NCBI GenBank assembly: GCA_016700115.1
Contig: CP064999.1
Location: 2,170,001 to 2,234,000 of the forward strand
Length of the DNA stretch: 64,000 nt
Direction: 5' to 3'
Source of the DNA: Sphingobacteriales bacterium
GTDB lineage: Bacteria; Bacteroidota; Bacteroidia; Chitinophagales; UBA2359
Below are positions 28,649-38,135 of the stretch, one piece after another. The position numbers and the translations under genes are program-made. Under the pieces are notes generated by a model. The model had not been told where the DNA came from. It saw nothing but the letters and a program-made list of their open reading frames with translations, and searched no databases. Every line of letters starts with the position of its first letter. Within the stretch, counting starts at the first letter, position 1.

Positions 28649-29182
28649 ATGAATTTTCGCAAAATTCTGTATCCCCTCCTGCTCATCATGCTTACTTTGA
28701 GTTTGACGGCAAACTTGTATTTTTACAGGCAACAGCATAGTATTGAACTCCATAAAAACAATCTCGAAGCGGATAAAGAGATGGTGAAAGAAGAGTGTGA
28801 GCTGTTGAAAAGAGATTTAGATCGTTCCATCGCCAATGTCAAAGCCTTGAAACATCCTCAAAACAAAGCGATTCAACTGTCCGGTAACTCGCCCGAATTT
28901 TCAAATGCCGCTGCTGTTGTTTTCTGGAACAGCCTAACCAAAGCGGTTTATGTGGATGCCGCTCAACTTCCTCAACAGCCGGGCGATAAACAGTATCAAC
29001 TTTGGGCTTTTTCAAAAGGGGTTTACAAAAGTTTGGGGGTATTTAACCGTCAGCCTGACAAAGAAACCTTATACAGAGTTGCAAATGTCGAAAAACCGGA
29101 TGGTTTTGCCGTTTCTATTGAGTTGCCGGCAGGTTCAGAGGCACCCACTTTGATTTGTGCTTCAGGCAAAGTGGATTTCTGA
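28649..29182 (+). CDS. RskA-like anti-sigma C-terminal domain protein, membrane anchored
   Basis: A 177-residue protein with one N-terminal transmembrane segment (ILYPLLLIMLTLSLTANLYF) and a short coiled coil (residues 30-70, ELLKRDLDRSIANVKAL). The periplasmic part matches the anti-sigma-K factor RskA C-terminal domain: NAAAVVFWNSLTKAVYVDAA, QLPQQPGDKQYQLWAFSKG, KSLGVFNR and FAVSIELPAGS. A typical anti-sigma factor would have a cytosolic sigma-binding domain, absent here, and no ECF sigma gene adjoins. It is therefore better described as an RskA-domain protein of unknown role. It follows mqnC by 58 bases on the same strand. Confidence 0.8.
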   Translation: MNFRKILYPLLLIMLTLSLTANLYFYRQQHSIELHKNNLEADKEMVKEECELLKRDLDRSIANVKALKHPQNKAIQLSGNSPEFSNAAAVVFWNSLTKAVYVDAAQLPQQPGDKQYQLWAFSKGVYKSLGVFNRQPDKETLYRVANVEKPDGFAVSIELPAGSEAPTLICASGKVDF

Positions 29183-29329
29183 TTTTTGATTTTGAATTGA
29201 CGGACAACAGGATAATACAACAGACTTAATAACTCGTGTTTTTACCGTTTACCCTGAATTTTTCATTTTCGGGAAAAACAACGAGTAAACAGAATAGAGA
29301 TTTTTACTTAAATTTGAGGCATCGTTTTT

Positions 29330-29337
29330 TATATTTG
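29330..29337 (+). promoter_or_regulatory. Bacteroidota-type -7 box TATATTTG
   Basis: TATATTTG matches the Bacteroidota sigma-70 -7 consensus TAnnTTTG and lies 46 bases before ATG 29384. A -33 TTG at the usual spacing is not evident, so this is a partial match. Confidence 0.4.
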
Positions 29338-29383
29338 CATCATTATTTCAACAGTAAAACATAACTTCTAAATATACTTACCC

Positions 29384-30337
29384 ATGTCGAACCAAAGTAT
29401 TCCGCAAGTAGATCTTTCCCACTTTATTGATGGCAACGAACAGCAAAAAGCTGCGTTTGTCGAAAAATTAGGAAAAGCTTATGAAGAAGTCGGATTCGTT
29501 TCGGTGATAAACCATGGCATTTCTGATGCCGATATTGACCAACTTTATCAACAGGTAAAAGCGTTTTTTGATTTACCTTCCGAAATCAAACGTTCTTATG
29601 AAATTACCGGACTTGCAGGTCAGCGGGGTTATACAAGTTTTGGGCGCGAACATGCCAAAGGAAGCGATGCACCCGATTTAAAAGAGTTTTACCAATGGGG
29701 CCAAACTGTTACAGACAACGACTCGATCAAAAGCCAATATCCCGACAATGTTGCGGTGCGGGAACTTCCGGTTTTTAATTCAACTATTACCGATGCCTAT
29801 CGTGCTTTCGAACGTGCCGGAGGGTATCTGCTTCGTGCCATTGCTATTTACCTCAACCTGCCTGAAAATTATTTTGACAGCAAAATCCACAACGGCAACA
29901 GCATTTTGCGGGCTATTCATTATCCCCCGATCACGCAAGAGCCTAAAAACGCAATCCGGGCTGAACAACATGAAGACATTAACCTCATCACTTTGTTAGT
30001 GGGTGCTTCTGCCGAAGGGTTGGAATTATTAAACAAACAAAATGAATGGAGAGCCATCAACGCAGGACCGGGTGAAATAGTCGTCAACGTTGGGGATATG
30101 TTGCAACGGTTGACCAACAACCGCCTTCGATCCACCACGCACCGCGTTGTGAACCCTCCCCGTGAAAAATGGCATACTCCCCGATATTCCATACCTTTTT
30201 TCCTCCACCCACGCACTGAAATGGATTTAACATGTCTATCGTCCTGCGTTACAGAAGATAATCCCCTTCACTATGAGCCGATTACTGCAGGAGAATATTT
30301 GGATGAACGCCTGCGGGAAATTGGTTTGAAAAAATAA
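29384..30337 (+). CDS. 2-oxoglutarate/Fe(II) oxygenase, isopenicillin-N-synthase family
   Basis: A 317-residue cytosolic enzyme. The N-terminal DIOX_N-like region (IPQVDLSHFIDGNEQQKAAF, then GFVSVINHGISDADI) precedes the double-stranded beta-helix. The iron ligands are His196 and Asp198 (EQHEDINLITLLV) and His253 (STTHRVVNPP), with Arg267 and Ser269 (RYSIPFFLHP) for the 2-oxoglutarate carboxylate. Length and the full facial triad indicate an active dioxygenase, but the substrate cannot be inferred; bacterial relatives modify amino acids, gibberellin-like or other small molecules. It is flanked by unrelated genes, with a hairpin just downstream. Confidence 0.9.
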   Translation: MSNQSIPQVDLSHFIDGNEQQKAAFVEKLGKAYEEVGFVSVINHGISDADIDQLYQQVKAFFDLPSEIKRSYEITGLAGQRGYTSFGREHAKGSDAPDLKEFYQWGQTVTDNDSIKSQYPDNVAVRELPVFNSTITDAYRAFERAGGYLLRAIAIYLNLPENYFDSKIHNGNSILRAIHYPPITQEPKNAIRAEQHEDINLITLLVGASAEGLELLNKQNEWRAINAGPGEIVVNVGDMLQRLTNNRLRSTTHRVVNPPREKWHTPRYSIPFFLHPRTEMDLTCLSSCVTEDNPLHYEPITAGEYLDERLREIGLKK

Positions 30338-30358
30338 TACCCCCGTTTTTTTTGCCCG

Positions 30359-30407
30359 GCCTTTCTAACTTCAACTCAAACGGAGTTTAGAAAGGCTTTT
30401 CTCTTTT
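30359..30407. terminator. Hairpin with T-rich tail between convergent genes
   Basis: GCCTTTCTAA at 30359..30368 pairs perfectly with TTAGAAAGGC at 30387..30396, leaving an 18-base loop, followed by TTTTCTCTTTT. It lies just after the dioxygenase stop (30337) and would terminate that gene. The right arm lies inside the last codons of the convergent membrane-protein gene, so both 3' ends overlap this structure. Confidence 0.55.
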
Positions 30408-31810
30408 CCCTGATATAATATCATAAAGAGCATTGCCACATAAAACGGTAAACAAGGAATTTTATATCGCGCCAAAGCACCGAAATTGTAACTGCTAAAT
30501 CCGACCGCAAACCCGAACAACATCACAAATACAAAACACATCGCAATTTCGGGGTTGCTGAAAATAATGCGAAAGGTTCGGAGAAAGCCCGTTTTTATAA
30601 AAACAAAGAGGGTAAACAGCATCAGTATAGTGCTTTCTAATGCGGTTATCATAGCTACCGGATTTTTAGCCTCAGACAAATAGGGGCGAAACAAGGTAAC
30701 ATTGATTGAGGCAGGAAATTTTTTCAGAATTCCCCAGGGCGTAAACTCCATTTCTCCTAAACTGTAGCCCGACTGCCCGCGTTGTTCGGTCAAAAAGCCA
30801 TGCCAGGATTGAAACCCCATTGACATTTTTACAAATTTTGCAAAAAGCACATTGAATATTGATTGAAGGCTGTCGCCTTTCCAGTAAATATAATTGCCTA
30901 TAAAAACCAATGTCATAATCACGATAAACCCCCTTAATTTGGCTTCTTTGACTAAGCCATAGTTCTTGCTTATTACCCAAATTATGACAGCAGGCGCAAA
31001 GCCAAAAAGTATATAGGCCTTTAGAGTAACTATTAAATACATACTCACAATTATCAGCAGGGCAGACATCACAAAATTGCTTTTGCGGATAAATATCTGA
31101 TGTAAGGCATAGAGTAACCATCCTAAACTGCCCAAAGCGATGGTATCTTTCATCAGTCCGGAACCCCAGAATATCACCGAAGGCAATGCTAAGACAGCAA
31201 TTGCAAAAGGGCGGTATAATGAAGGATACCAATCTACAAAAACGCGGTACATGGCCCAGGCACCGGTAAATGAAATAGCTGCAAAAAAAACGGAGGTAAC
31301 CCAAAAACTGTTTCCGGTCAACAGTCCGATTAAAGTAGCAATACGGATGACCATATAGGTCGATTCATTTCTATAGTATGGCATTCTTTCGATGATGTCG
31401 GCAGTCTGCAAGGTAACAGTTCCGGTTTTTGCCTTCCAGATTTCCCAAATCAAACCGGGTTTTTCAAAAAATTGATGGTATAAAAAGGATGACTGTTCAA
31501 AGTATGTCGTGGTATCACCTCCTTCGTAGTAAAACCGGTAAATGGCACAAAACAAAATTGTACCGGTTACCTTCAGCAACAAACCCCCCATAAAATAACG
31601 TGCATAAGGTTCATTGTTGCGGTAAATCAGATGCCGGGCAATAAAACCGGTGGTCAATATTACCAGGACTGAAACAGGCAATAACAAGGCATCTTTTACG
31701 TCCAAAACCAGGTTTTTGAGATAACAGAATATTGGTACAATTTTGAGTTTGCAAATGTAAACAATAAAAAGCCAACCTGTCTTTTTACGGGCTATGTGAA
31801 CAAAGAACAC
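30371..31810 (-). CDS. Polytopic inner-membrane protein of unknown function
   Basis: Up to 479 residues with about ten transmembrane segments (for example LPVSVLVILTTGFIA, VFFAAISFTGAW, IVIMTLVFIGNYIYW and STILMLFTLFVFIKTG). A periplasmic-looking loop carries YYEGGDTTTYFEQS. The overall layout resembles glycan-polymerase or glycosyltransferase-C-like membrane proteins, with an Asp after the first long loop, but I cannot identify a family. The first codon of the longest frame is GTG (31810), and its first ~40 residues look unlike a native N-terminus. The true start may be one of the later codons near VLDVKDALLLPVS. It stands alone on the minus strand. Confidence 0.75.
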   Translation of the reverse strand: MFFVHIARKKTGWLFIVYICKLKIVPIFCYLKNLVLDVKDALLLPVSVLVILTTGFIARHLIYRNNEPYARYFMGGLLLKVTGTILFCAIYRFYYEGGDTTTYFEQSSFLYHQFFEKPGLIWEIWKAKTGTVTLQTADIIERMPYYRNESTYMVIRIATLIGLLTGNSFWVTSVFFAAISFTGAWAMYRVFVDWYPSLYRPFAIAVLALPSVIFWGSGLMKDTIALGSLGWLLYALHQIFIRKSNFVMSALLIIVSMYLIVTLKAYILFGFAPAVIIWVISKNYGLVKEAKLRGFIVIMTLVFIGNYIYWKGDSLQSIFNVLFAKFVKMSMGFQSWHGFLTEQRGQSGYSLGEMEFTPWGILKKFPASINVTLFRPYLSEAKNPVAMITALESTILMLFTLFVFIKTGFLRTFRIIFSNPEIAMCFVFVMLFGFAVGFSSYNFGALARYKIPCLPFYVAMLFMILYQGKEKSLSKLRLS

Positions 31811-31922
31811 TGCCTGAGTAGCAACTAAATAGGGTAAAAGAAGAACAGTTTTTCAACAGCAGTCAAATTTTCAAAGCTACAAAGTAGGAGGGATGTGGTA
31901 AACCGGATTTGGGTATTTCAGT

Positions 31923-31930
31923 TATATTTG
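31923..31930 (+). promoter_or_regulatory. Bacteroidota-type -7 box TATATTTG
   Basis: TATATTTG, identical to the box at 29330, lies 60 bases before ATG 31991 of the CPBP protease gene. The -33 element is not clear. Confidence 0.4.
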
Positions 31931-31990
31931 CCTTTTTAATAAAAACAGGCCGCTAAATTTCCTTTTTTCACCTTTAACTACTTACAAACT

Positions 31991-32935
31991 ATGCTTGCAG
32001 AAGAAAACGCTGCTTCCAACATTCTGCCCGATTTGCCCCGTCCGCTGATTCAAAAGGGATGGTTGCGAGCCTTGGCGTATTTTATTTCCTTTGTTTTGGT
32101 TGCGATGCTCTTTCAGGGGTTGTCGTTGCTTTTGCTTTCGGCTTTGACAGGTGAAGGTGTAACTGCCCTGACTGAAGCAATGGATACTTCGGAGGGAGCG
32201 CATTTTTTTACCTATATTCAGGCATTTTCGCTTGCAGGAACTTTGTTGATTACCTACTTATTCAGACGATATATTGACAAACAACCCATGCTAACCCTTG
32301 GATTTGATTTTACCGGACGCATGAAAGACTCTTTGTTTGGATTAGCTGCCGGTTTTCTACTCATTGCTGCCGGCTTTGTCGTTTTATGGATGTCCGGTAT
32401 GTTGCACATCACCAGTATCGGGTTCAAGCCCCTGAGCATCCTGCTTTATATTGTTTTATTGATTATGGTTGCCCTGAACGAAGAAATTTCTGTCAGAGGC
32501 TATATGCTCAACAATCTGATGCAATCGTTTAATAAATATATTGCGTTGGCTTTGTCTTCTTTTGTATTTGCGGTGCTGCATCTGCTCAATCCGAATGTGA
32601 GTTTATTGAGTTTTATCAATATCGTTTTAGCCGGACTTTTATTGGGAGTTTATTATATCCATATTCAAAACCTTTGGTTTCCTGTCGCATTGCATTTTGC
32701 CTGGAATTTTTTTCAGGGTCCGGTGTTCGGATTTGAGGTAAGCGGGGTGAATTTGTCGGGCATTATTTCGCAAGAAGTAAGTGGCAGTGAATGGTTAACG
32801 GGCGGGCAGTTTGGTTTTGAAGGTTCAGCTATTTTGACTTTGCTGCTGATGGTGGCAATTGTTTTTGCCGAAAAGTTTTTTGGCGGAAAAGAAGCTTTTA
32901 ACTGGAAAAATGCAGCCCAAACGCCCCTTATCTGA
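31991..32935 (+). CDS. CPBP-family intramembrane metalloprotease (CAAX protease-like)
   Basis: A 314-residue membrane protein with about eight transmembrane segments. The protease core is visible: NEEISVRGYMLNNLMQ (motif 1, EExxxR), FVFAVLHLLNP (motif 2, His) and FPVALHFAWNFFQG (motif 3, His and Asn). These residues bind zinc within the membrane. Bacterial members cleave or mature membrane substrates and some protect against bacteriocins; the substrate here is unknown. It is the first gene of a plus-strand run that continues with lnt 33 bases downstream, so the two are probably co-transcribed. Confidence 0.9.
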   Translation: MLAEENAASNILPDLPRPLIQKGWLRALAYFISFVLVAMLFQGLSLLLLSALTGEGVTALTEAMDTSEGAHFFTYIQAFSLAGTLLITYLFRRYIDKQPMLTLGFDFTGRMKDSLFGLAAGFLLIAAGFVVLWMSGMLHITSIGFKPLSILLYIVLLIMVALNEEISVRGYMLNNLMQSFNKYIALALSSFVFAVLHLLNPNVSLLSFINIVLAGLLLGVYYIHIQNLWFPVALHFAWNFFQGPVFGFEVSGVNLSGIISQEVSGSEWLTGGQFGFEGSAILTLLLMVAIVFAEKFFGGKEAFNWKNAAQTPLI

Positions 32936-32968
32936 TTTCTTTATCCCATTTGCATAACCCTGTACTTT

Positions 32969-34612
32969 ATGCCTCCGGTTTCACTTTGGTTGTTGCCTGT
33001 TTGTGCGGCGTTGCTTTGTTGGCTGGCTTGGATACCCCAACCTTTTACCCCTTTGTTGTTCGTCGCTTTTGTTCCGATGCTTTATTTGGAGCAACAGGTA
33101 AGCGAGAGCCGGCATCCACAAATGCGCCTTCAGCTTTTATGGGCTGCTTTTGTCTTTTTTTTGCTGTTTAACCTGCTCACTACCGGATGGATTTACAAGG
33201 CTACAATTATCGGGATGCTGTTTGCCTGTCTCGCCAATGCTTTGTTGATGTGCCTGCCTTTTATGTTGTTTCATTGGACAAAACAAAAATTAGGCTCCCG
33301 GATTGGGTATATTTCCTTTATCGCCTATTGGCTGACTTTTGAACATCTGCACCAACGCTGGGAATTGGCATGGACCTGGCTTAACTTAGGCAATGCTCTT
33401 TCTCAATATCCCCATTTTATTCAATGGTATGAATATACAGGAACAGGAGGCGGAACACTTTGGATACTCGGAGTGAATCTCGCCGTTTTTTTAACAGTGA
33501 AGAATGTGCAGCCTGAGATTGCTGCCAATAAAAACAAAGGTATTAGTCTTTTTTGGCTGAAAAAAAGCCTGCTTCCTTTCGCCTTGTTGTTTACTCCTTT
33601 ATTGGTATCCGTGCTGATTTTTAACGGTTATTCCGACAAAGGGACAAATATTGAAATTGTCATCGTTCAACCTAATGAAGACCCCTATTTGATTCCCGAT
33701 GCGGAAACCGCCAATCAACAGGTAAGCGATATGCTCCGCCTTGCCGAAACTGCAATTACTCCTGATACAAGGTATTTGTTGCTGCCCGAATCGGCTTTGC
33801 CAGATGCTGTTTGGCTGAATGATTTTGACGAACAACCTCAAATTCTGCGGCTTCGCGAGTGGCTCAAACAGTATCCTGACCTTAAATTAGTCAGTGGAAT
33901 GACTGCTTTTGAACATTACCCCCAACCTGATGCCACTCCAAGTGCTCAGCCATATCTTCAAAAAAGCGGCAGTTATGATATTTTCAATTCGTCAGTACAA
34001 CTCGACTCTTCCCTCAATGAGCAATGGTATCATAAATCGAAATTAGTGCCCGGCGTTGAGAAAATTCCTTATCGCAGCTTCTTTAGTTTTATGTCACCGG
34101 TCATCGAATCGCTTGGAGGTGGAACCGGAGGGTTTGGTTGGCAGGATGAGCGGGTTGTTTATTGGGGTGCCGACTCTTTGGGCATTGCTCCGGTGATTTG
34201 CTATGAATCTATTTTTGGACAATACCTGACTGAATATATCCAAAAAGGGGCGCAGCTTATTTTTATTATGACCAATGATGGTTGGTGGGGGAATACTGCA
34301 GGCTTCCGGCAACATTTGGAATACGCCAGACTTAGGGCTATAGAAACCCGCCGCAGCATAGCCCGTGCGGCCAATACAGGCATATCTTGTTTTATCAACC
34401 AAAAGGGTTTAATTGAAGAGCGGTTGGAATGGCAGGTTAAAGGAGCTATTGTTAGCCGCCTGGAAGCCAATTCCCAAACCACGTTCTATGTACAATATGG
34501 CGATTACATCGGGCGAACTGCCTCCCTGCTGGCCGGACTTTTTATTTTGCTTACCTTTGTAACGCGTTTTACCCCTCATTTTGCGAACAAACTGAAATCT
34601 CTGAACAATTAG
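32969..34612 (+). CDS. lnt: Apolipoprotein N-acyltransferase
   Basis: A 547-residue inner-membrane enzyme that adds the third acyl chain to lipoproteins. The N-terminal ~220 residues contain 7 membrane segments. The periplasmic nitrilase-like domain carries the Glu-Lys-Cys triad: Glu274 in LLLPESALPD, Lys356 in WYHKSKLVPGVEKIPYRSFF and Cys411 in PVICYESIFG. Conserved downstream are MTNDGWWGNTAGFRQHLEYA and RAANTGISCFI. The last membrane segment (TASLLAGLFILLTFV) anchors the C-terminus. The presence of Lnt agrees with the lipoproteins in the window (15964 and 35516). It lies in a run with the CPBP protease and the inositol monophosphatase. Confidence 0.95.
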   Translation: MPPVSLWLLPVCAALLCWLAWIPQPFTPLLFVAFVPMLYLEQQVSESRHPQMRLQLLWAAFVFFLLFNLLTTGWIYKATIIGMLFACLANALLMCLPFMLFHWTKQKLGSRIGYISFIAYWLTFEHLHQRWELAWTWLNLGNALSQYPHFIQWYEYTGTGGGTLWILGVNLAVFLTVKNVQPEIAANKNKGISLFWLKKSLLPFALLFTPLLVSVLIFNGYSDKGTNIEIVIVQPNEDPYLIPDAETANQQVSDMLRLAETAITPDTRYLLLPESALPDAVWLNDFDEQPQILRLREWLKQYPDLKLVSGMTAFEHYPQPDATPSAQPYLQKSGSYDIFNSSVQLDSSLNEQWYHKSKLVPGVEKIPYRSFFSFMSPVIESLGGGTGGFGWQDERVVYWGADSLGIAPVICYESIFGQYLTEYIQKGAQLIFIMTNDGWWGNTAGFRQHLEYARLRAIETRRSIARAANTGISCFINQKGLIEERLEWQVKGAIVSRLEANSQTTFYVQYGDYIGRTASLLAGLFILLTFVTRFTPHFANKLKSLNN

Positions 34613-34666
34613 AGAAGATCAGCAGCAAGATATAGAGGTTTCATCTGTCTCTGTTAAATTTAAACA

Positions 34667-35464
34667 ATGACCACTGCAGAACTTGTCAACCTATGCCGCG
34701 AGGTGCAACAAATAGCAGCTACGGCAGGGGCATTTATTCTAAATGAAGCAGGTAAGGTAAATCCTTCTGATATTCACCTGAAACACCACAACAATCTGGT
34801 GAGCTATGTGGACACTACCTCCGAAAAAATGATCGTGGATGCCCTTAGCCGGCTGCTTCCCGAAGCCGGTTTTCTTACCGAAGAAAACACAGTCGCCCCT
34901 TCTTCCAAATCCCTGCAATGGGTCATTGACCCTTTGGATGGCACTACAAATTTCCTTTACCGGCTTCCTTCTTATGCCGTGAGTATTGCCCTTTGTTCCG
35001 ACAATCAACCCATCCTGGGCGTTGTTTTTGAGGCCAACCGCAAAGAGTGTTTTTGGGCCGTAAAAGGCGGAGGGGCTTTCCTGAACAATTCGCAGATACA
35101 GGTCAGCAAAACTTCCGAACTGTCAGATGCCCTGATGAGTACCGGCTTTCCCTATTATGACTTTTCTATCTTGGACAACTACATCCAAGCCCTCAAAACC
35201 CTGATGCTCCAAACCAAAGGTATCCGGCGATTTGGTGCTGCTGCCGTTGATTTGTGTTATACGGCCTGCGGACGCTTCGATGCTTTTTTTGAACATAGTC
35301 TCCATGCCTGGGATGTTGCTGCCGGAAGTTTGATTGTGCAGGAAGCCGGCGGAATAGTAACCGATTTTAGCGGAAATAACAATTTCCTTTTTGGCAATCA
35401 GATAATTGCCTCAAACCCAAAGCTCTATGCCAAACTTTACCAGATTTTGAAGCATTTGATTTAA
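34667..35464 (+). CDS. suhB: Inositol monophosphatase family protein
   Basis: A 265-residue cytosolic Mg2+-dependent phosphatase. Metal-binding motifs: the Glu pair in LTEENT (about 70), WVIDPLDGTTNF (Asp88 and Asp91 region) and HAWDVAAGSLIVQEAGG (Asp216). Length and motif order are those of IMPase/SuhB, which hydrolyses myo-inositol-1-phosphate and related sugar phosphates; a CysQ-like 3'-nucleotidase role is less likely given the FxxxIP pattern. It follows lnt by 54 bases and precedes a lipoprotein gene by 51 bases, suggesting one transcript. Confidence 0.93.
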   Translation: MTTAELVNLCREVQQIAATAGAFILNEAGKVNPSDIHLKHHNNLVSYVDTTSEKMIVDALSRLLPEAGFLTEENTVAPSSKSLQWVIDPLDGTTNFLYRLPSYAVSIALCSDNQPILGVVFEANRKECFWAVKGGGAFLNNSQIQVSKTSELSDALMSTGFPYYDFSILDNYIQALKTLMLQTKGIRRFGAAAVDLCYTACGRFDAFFEHSLHAWDVAAGSLIVQEAGGIVTDFSGNNNFLFGNQIIASNPKLYAKLYQILKHLI

Positions 35465-35515
35465 ACTGCGCGCTTTGATTTTTACCTGCCTTTACCTGAA
35501 AAAATCCATAATCTT

Positions 35516-36196
35516 ATGCCCTCTGCTTCCAAAATAACCTGTTTTCTGTTCAACATTGTACTTTTGATTTTGTCGGGCTGTAATTCCAATCCTGCTCAAA
35601 ACGATGATGCAACTAACACCGGCAATACTTCACAGCCTGTCAACCCGGCCGATACCATTACCAAAGGCGGCATTTTAAGCGAAAAACAGGCTAAACAACT
35701 CATCGAACTTCGTGCTATCGAAACCTTAGCCTTGCTCAGTCAAAACAATATGGCAGGTTTGGTCAGGTTTGTTCATCCCGATAAAGGACTGCGTTTTTCA
35801 CCCTATTCCTATGTTCAGCCCGATACCGACCTGAAGTTTAACCCCCGGCAAATTGCACAACTTGCCCAGGACAAAACCATGTATCACTGGGGAAGCTATG
35901 ACGGATCGGGCGACCCGATAGAACTGACCTATAATGACTATCGCAAAAAATTTGTTACCGGCAAAGATTACCTCTCCCAATCCGACAGCATCGGTTTTAA
36001 CCGCATCATTGGCACCGGTAACTCGCTCAACAACCGCACCGAAATTTACCCAAACGCCTTGATTGTCGAATTTTACCAAGCCGGAAAACATCCCGACTAC
36101 GGAGGAATGGATTGGGGCAGTCTTGCCTTAGTCTTTGAAAAATATCAATCGGAATGGCTCCTCGTGGCGGTTATTCACAATAGCTGGACAAGCTGA
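35516..36196 (+). CDS. Putative lipoprotein
   Basis: A 226-residue protein with a lipoprotein signal (LFNIVLLILSGC, modified Cys22) and an Asn/Asp/Thr-rich linker. The folded domain (about 60-226) begins LSEKQAKQLIELRAIETLAL and contains MAGLVRFVHPDKGLRFSPYS, then IGFNRIIGTGNSLNNR and ends SLALVFEKYQSEWLLVAVIH. The His-Pro turn and ending resemble NTF2-like or SnoaL-type lipoprotein domains, but I cannot name a family. It lies between the phosphatase and the ABC exporter in the same orientation. Confidence 0.8.
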   Translation: MPSASKITCFLFNIVLLILSGCNSNPAQNDDATNTGNTSQPVNPADTITKGGILSEKQAKQLIELRAIETLALLSQNNMAGLVRFVHPDKGLRFSPYSYVQPDTDLKFNPRQIAQLAQDKTMYHWGSYDGSGDPIELTYNDYRKKFVTGKDYLSQSDSIGFNRIIGTGNSLNNRTEIYPNALIVEFYQAGKHPDYGGMDWGSLALVFEKYQSEWLLVAVIHNSWTS

Positions 36197-36289
36197 TGTT
36201 CTCCTTGACGCTACCTTTTCCCATAAACCTTTGCTTCGTTTTGCTTGTTACCATGAGCATTTTTGCAGATATAGCCCCGATTTAAACAA

Positions 36290-38125
36290 ATGGAATCTGA
36301 AACTTTACAAAATAACAACACAGAGAACATTCGCCAAAAAGAAAGCCGAACGTTGAATAAAATCCAATTCCGAAAGTTTTTGGAAATCTTCAGGTATGTC
36401 ATGCGTTACAAAGGCTATTTTTTTACCGGTTTGTTCTTTCTGGGGCTTTCAACCATAACCTCACTCGCATTTCCCTACATGGCCAGCTTATTGGCCGATG
36501 CCGCTCAGGGAACGGTCAGTTGGAACATCAAACAGTTGGGCTGGGTGCTTTTGGCTATTTTAATTGTACAAAGTATTTTTTCTTACCTCCGTATCGTCAT
36601 GTTTGCCTACGTCAGCGAATACACCATGGCCGATATCCGGAAAGACCTGTATGCCCGGTTAATCACCCTTCCGGTAGCTTTTTTTGAACAACGCCGCGTG
36701 GGAGAACTGACAAGCCGCCTTAGTGCCGATGTCGCTCAGTTGCAGGATGCCATTTCCATCAATCTTGCGGAACTGCTCAGACAGTTTGCCACCCTTGTTG
36801 TCGGATTGACCATCATCGGACTGACTTCCTGGAAACTGACTCTACTCATGGTCTCCACTTTTCCGGTGGCAATCGTTACCGCAATTTACTTTGGTAAATT
36901 TATTCGCACCATGTCCAAAAAAGCGCAGGATGCGCTGGCCAATGCCGGAGTCGTGGTGGAGGAAACGCTCCAGTCTGTGCAGGCCGTAAAAGCTTTTACC
37001 AACGAAAAGTATGAAACCCTCAGATACAACAAAGCCATCGCAAATGTGGTCACTATTGCGATGAAAACAGCCAAATACCGCGGCGCATTTGTTACCTTTC
37101 TCATTTCGGCAGTGTTTGGCGGCATCGTTATTGTGCTTTGGTATGGCGCAACTTTAGTACATTCGGGCAGCCTGACCATCGGCGAACTCATCCGGTTTAT
37201 TCTCTACACCGTTTTTATCGGCGGAGCCATCGGAGGAATGGGCGATTTGTACGGCAATTTGCAAAAAGCCCTCGGCGCTTCTGAAAGAGTGGTTGAAATT
37301 CTAAACGAACATCCCGAAGTTGACCTGACCATACAAACAAACGGGCGCGGGGGGAAAACTGATTTACCCACACTCACCGGAGATATCGAATTCCGTCAGG
37401 TTAGTTTTGCGTATCCGACCCGTAAAGACATTACCGTCCTCAAAGACCTCTCCTTATACATTCATCAGGGCGAAAAAGTAGCCTTTGTGGGCGCAAGCGG
37501 TGCCGGAAAATCAACCATTGTTCAATTGCTGATGCGCCTGTATCCCTTAGACAGCGGAGCAATTTATCTTCAAAATATCAACATCAACACCCTCGACCTG
37601 ACCCATCTCAGGCAACATATCGGCATCGTGCCCCAGGAAGTCATTTTGTTCGGAGGAACTATCCGCGAAAACATCTTATACGGAAAACCTGATGCAACAG
37701 AAACAGAAGTTGCCAATGCCGCAAAAAAAGCCAATGCCTGGGAATTTATCAGCAGCTTTCCCGAAGGGTTGGAAACCTTGGTGGGCGAGCGCGGCGTTAA
37801 ACTTTCGGGCGGACAAAGACAGCGAATCGCCATTGCCCGCGCCATTTTAAAAGACCCCTCTGTGCTGATTTTGGATGAAGCCACAAGCTCCCTCGATGCC
37901 GAATCAGAAAGATTGGTGCAGGAAGCCTTAGACCGCCTCATGGAAAACCGCACCACCATCATCATTGCCCACCGCTTATCTACCATTAGAAAAGTAAACA
38001 CCATTTACGTGTTGGAAAATGGCGAAATTGCCGAAAAAGGAACGCACGAAGAGTTGGCAGCCAAAAACAACGGGCTTTACCAGTACCTCCTTAAACTGCA
38101 ATTCGAAAAAGCTGCAACCCAATAA
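36290..38125 (+). CDS. ABC transporter, fused permease and ATPase (exporter type, MsbA-like)
   Basis: A 611-residue half-transporter. Six membrane helices occupy about residues 35-330 (for example GYFFTGLFFLGLSTIT, LIVQSIFSYLRIVMFAYV, FVTFLISAVFGGIVIVLWYG). The nucleotide-binding domain follows: Walker A GASGAGKST, Q-loop IVPQEVILFGG, signature LSGGQRQRIAIARAIL, Walker B VLILDEATSSLD and the His switch IIAHRLST. It would work as a homodimer. The N-terminus carries a 20-residue Asn/Glu/Thr-rich lead. Members of this group export lipids, peptides or drugs; the cargo cannot be told from sequence. It ends 10 bases before the convergent mtgA stop. Confidence 0.95.
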   Translation: MESETLQNNNTENIRQKESRTLNKIQFRKFLEIFRYVMRYKGYFFTGLFFLGLSTITSLAFPYMASLLADAAQGTVSWNIKQLGWVLLAILIVQSIFSYLRIVMFAYVSEYTMADIRKDLYARLITLPVAFFEQRRVGELTSRLSADVAQLQDAISINLAELLRQFATLVVGLTIIGLTSWKLTLLMVSTFPVAIVTAIYFGKFIRTMSKKAQDALANAGVVVEETLQSVQAVKAFTNEKYETLRYNKAIANVVTIAMKTAKYRGAFVTFLISAVFGGIVIVLWYGATLVHSGSLTIGELIRFILYTVFIGGAIGGMGDLYGNLQKALGASERVVEILNEHPEVDLTIQTNGRGGKTDLPTLTGDIEFRQVSFAYPTRKDITVLKDLSLYIHQGEKVAFVGASGAGKSTIVQLLMRLYPLDSGAIYLQNININTLDLTHLRQHIGIVPQEVILFGGTIRENILYGKPDATETEVANAAKKANAWEFISSFPEGLETLVGERGVKLSGGQRQRIAIARAILKDPSVLILDEATSSLDAESERLVQEALDRLMENRTTIIIAHRLSTIRKVNTIYVLENGEIAEKGTHEELAAKNNGLYQYLLKLQFEKAATQ

Positions 38126-38135
38126 TCTGACACGT

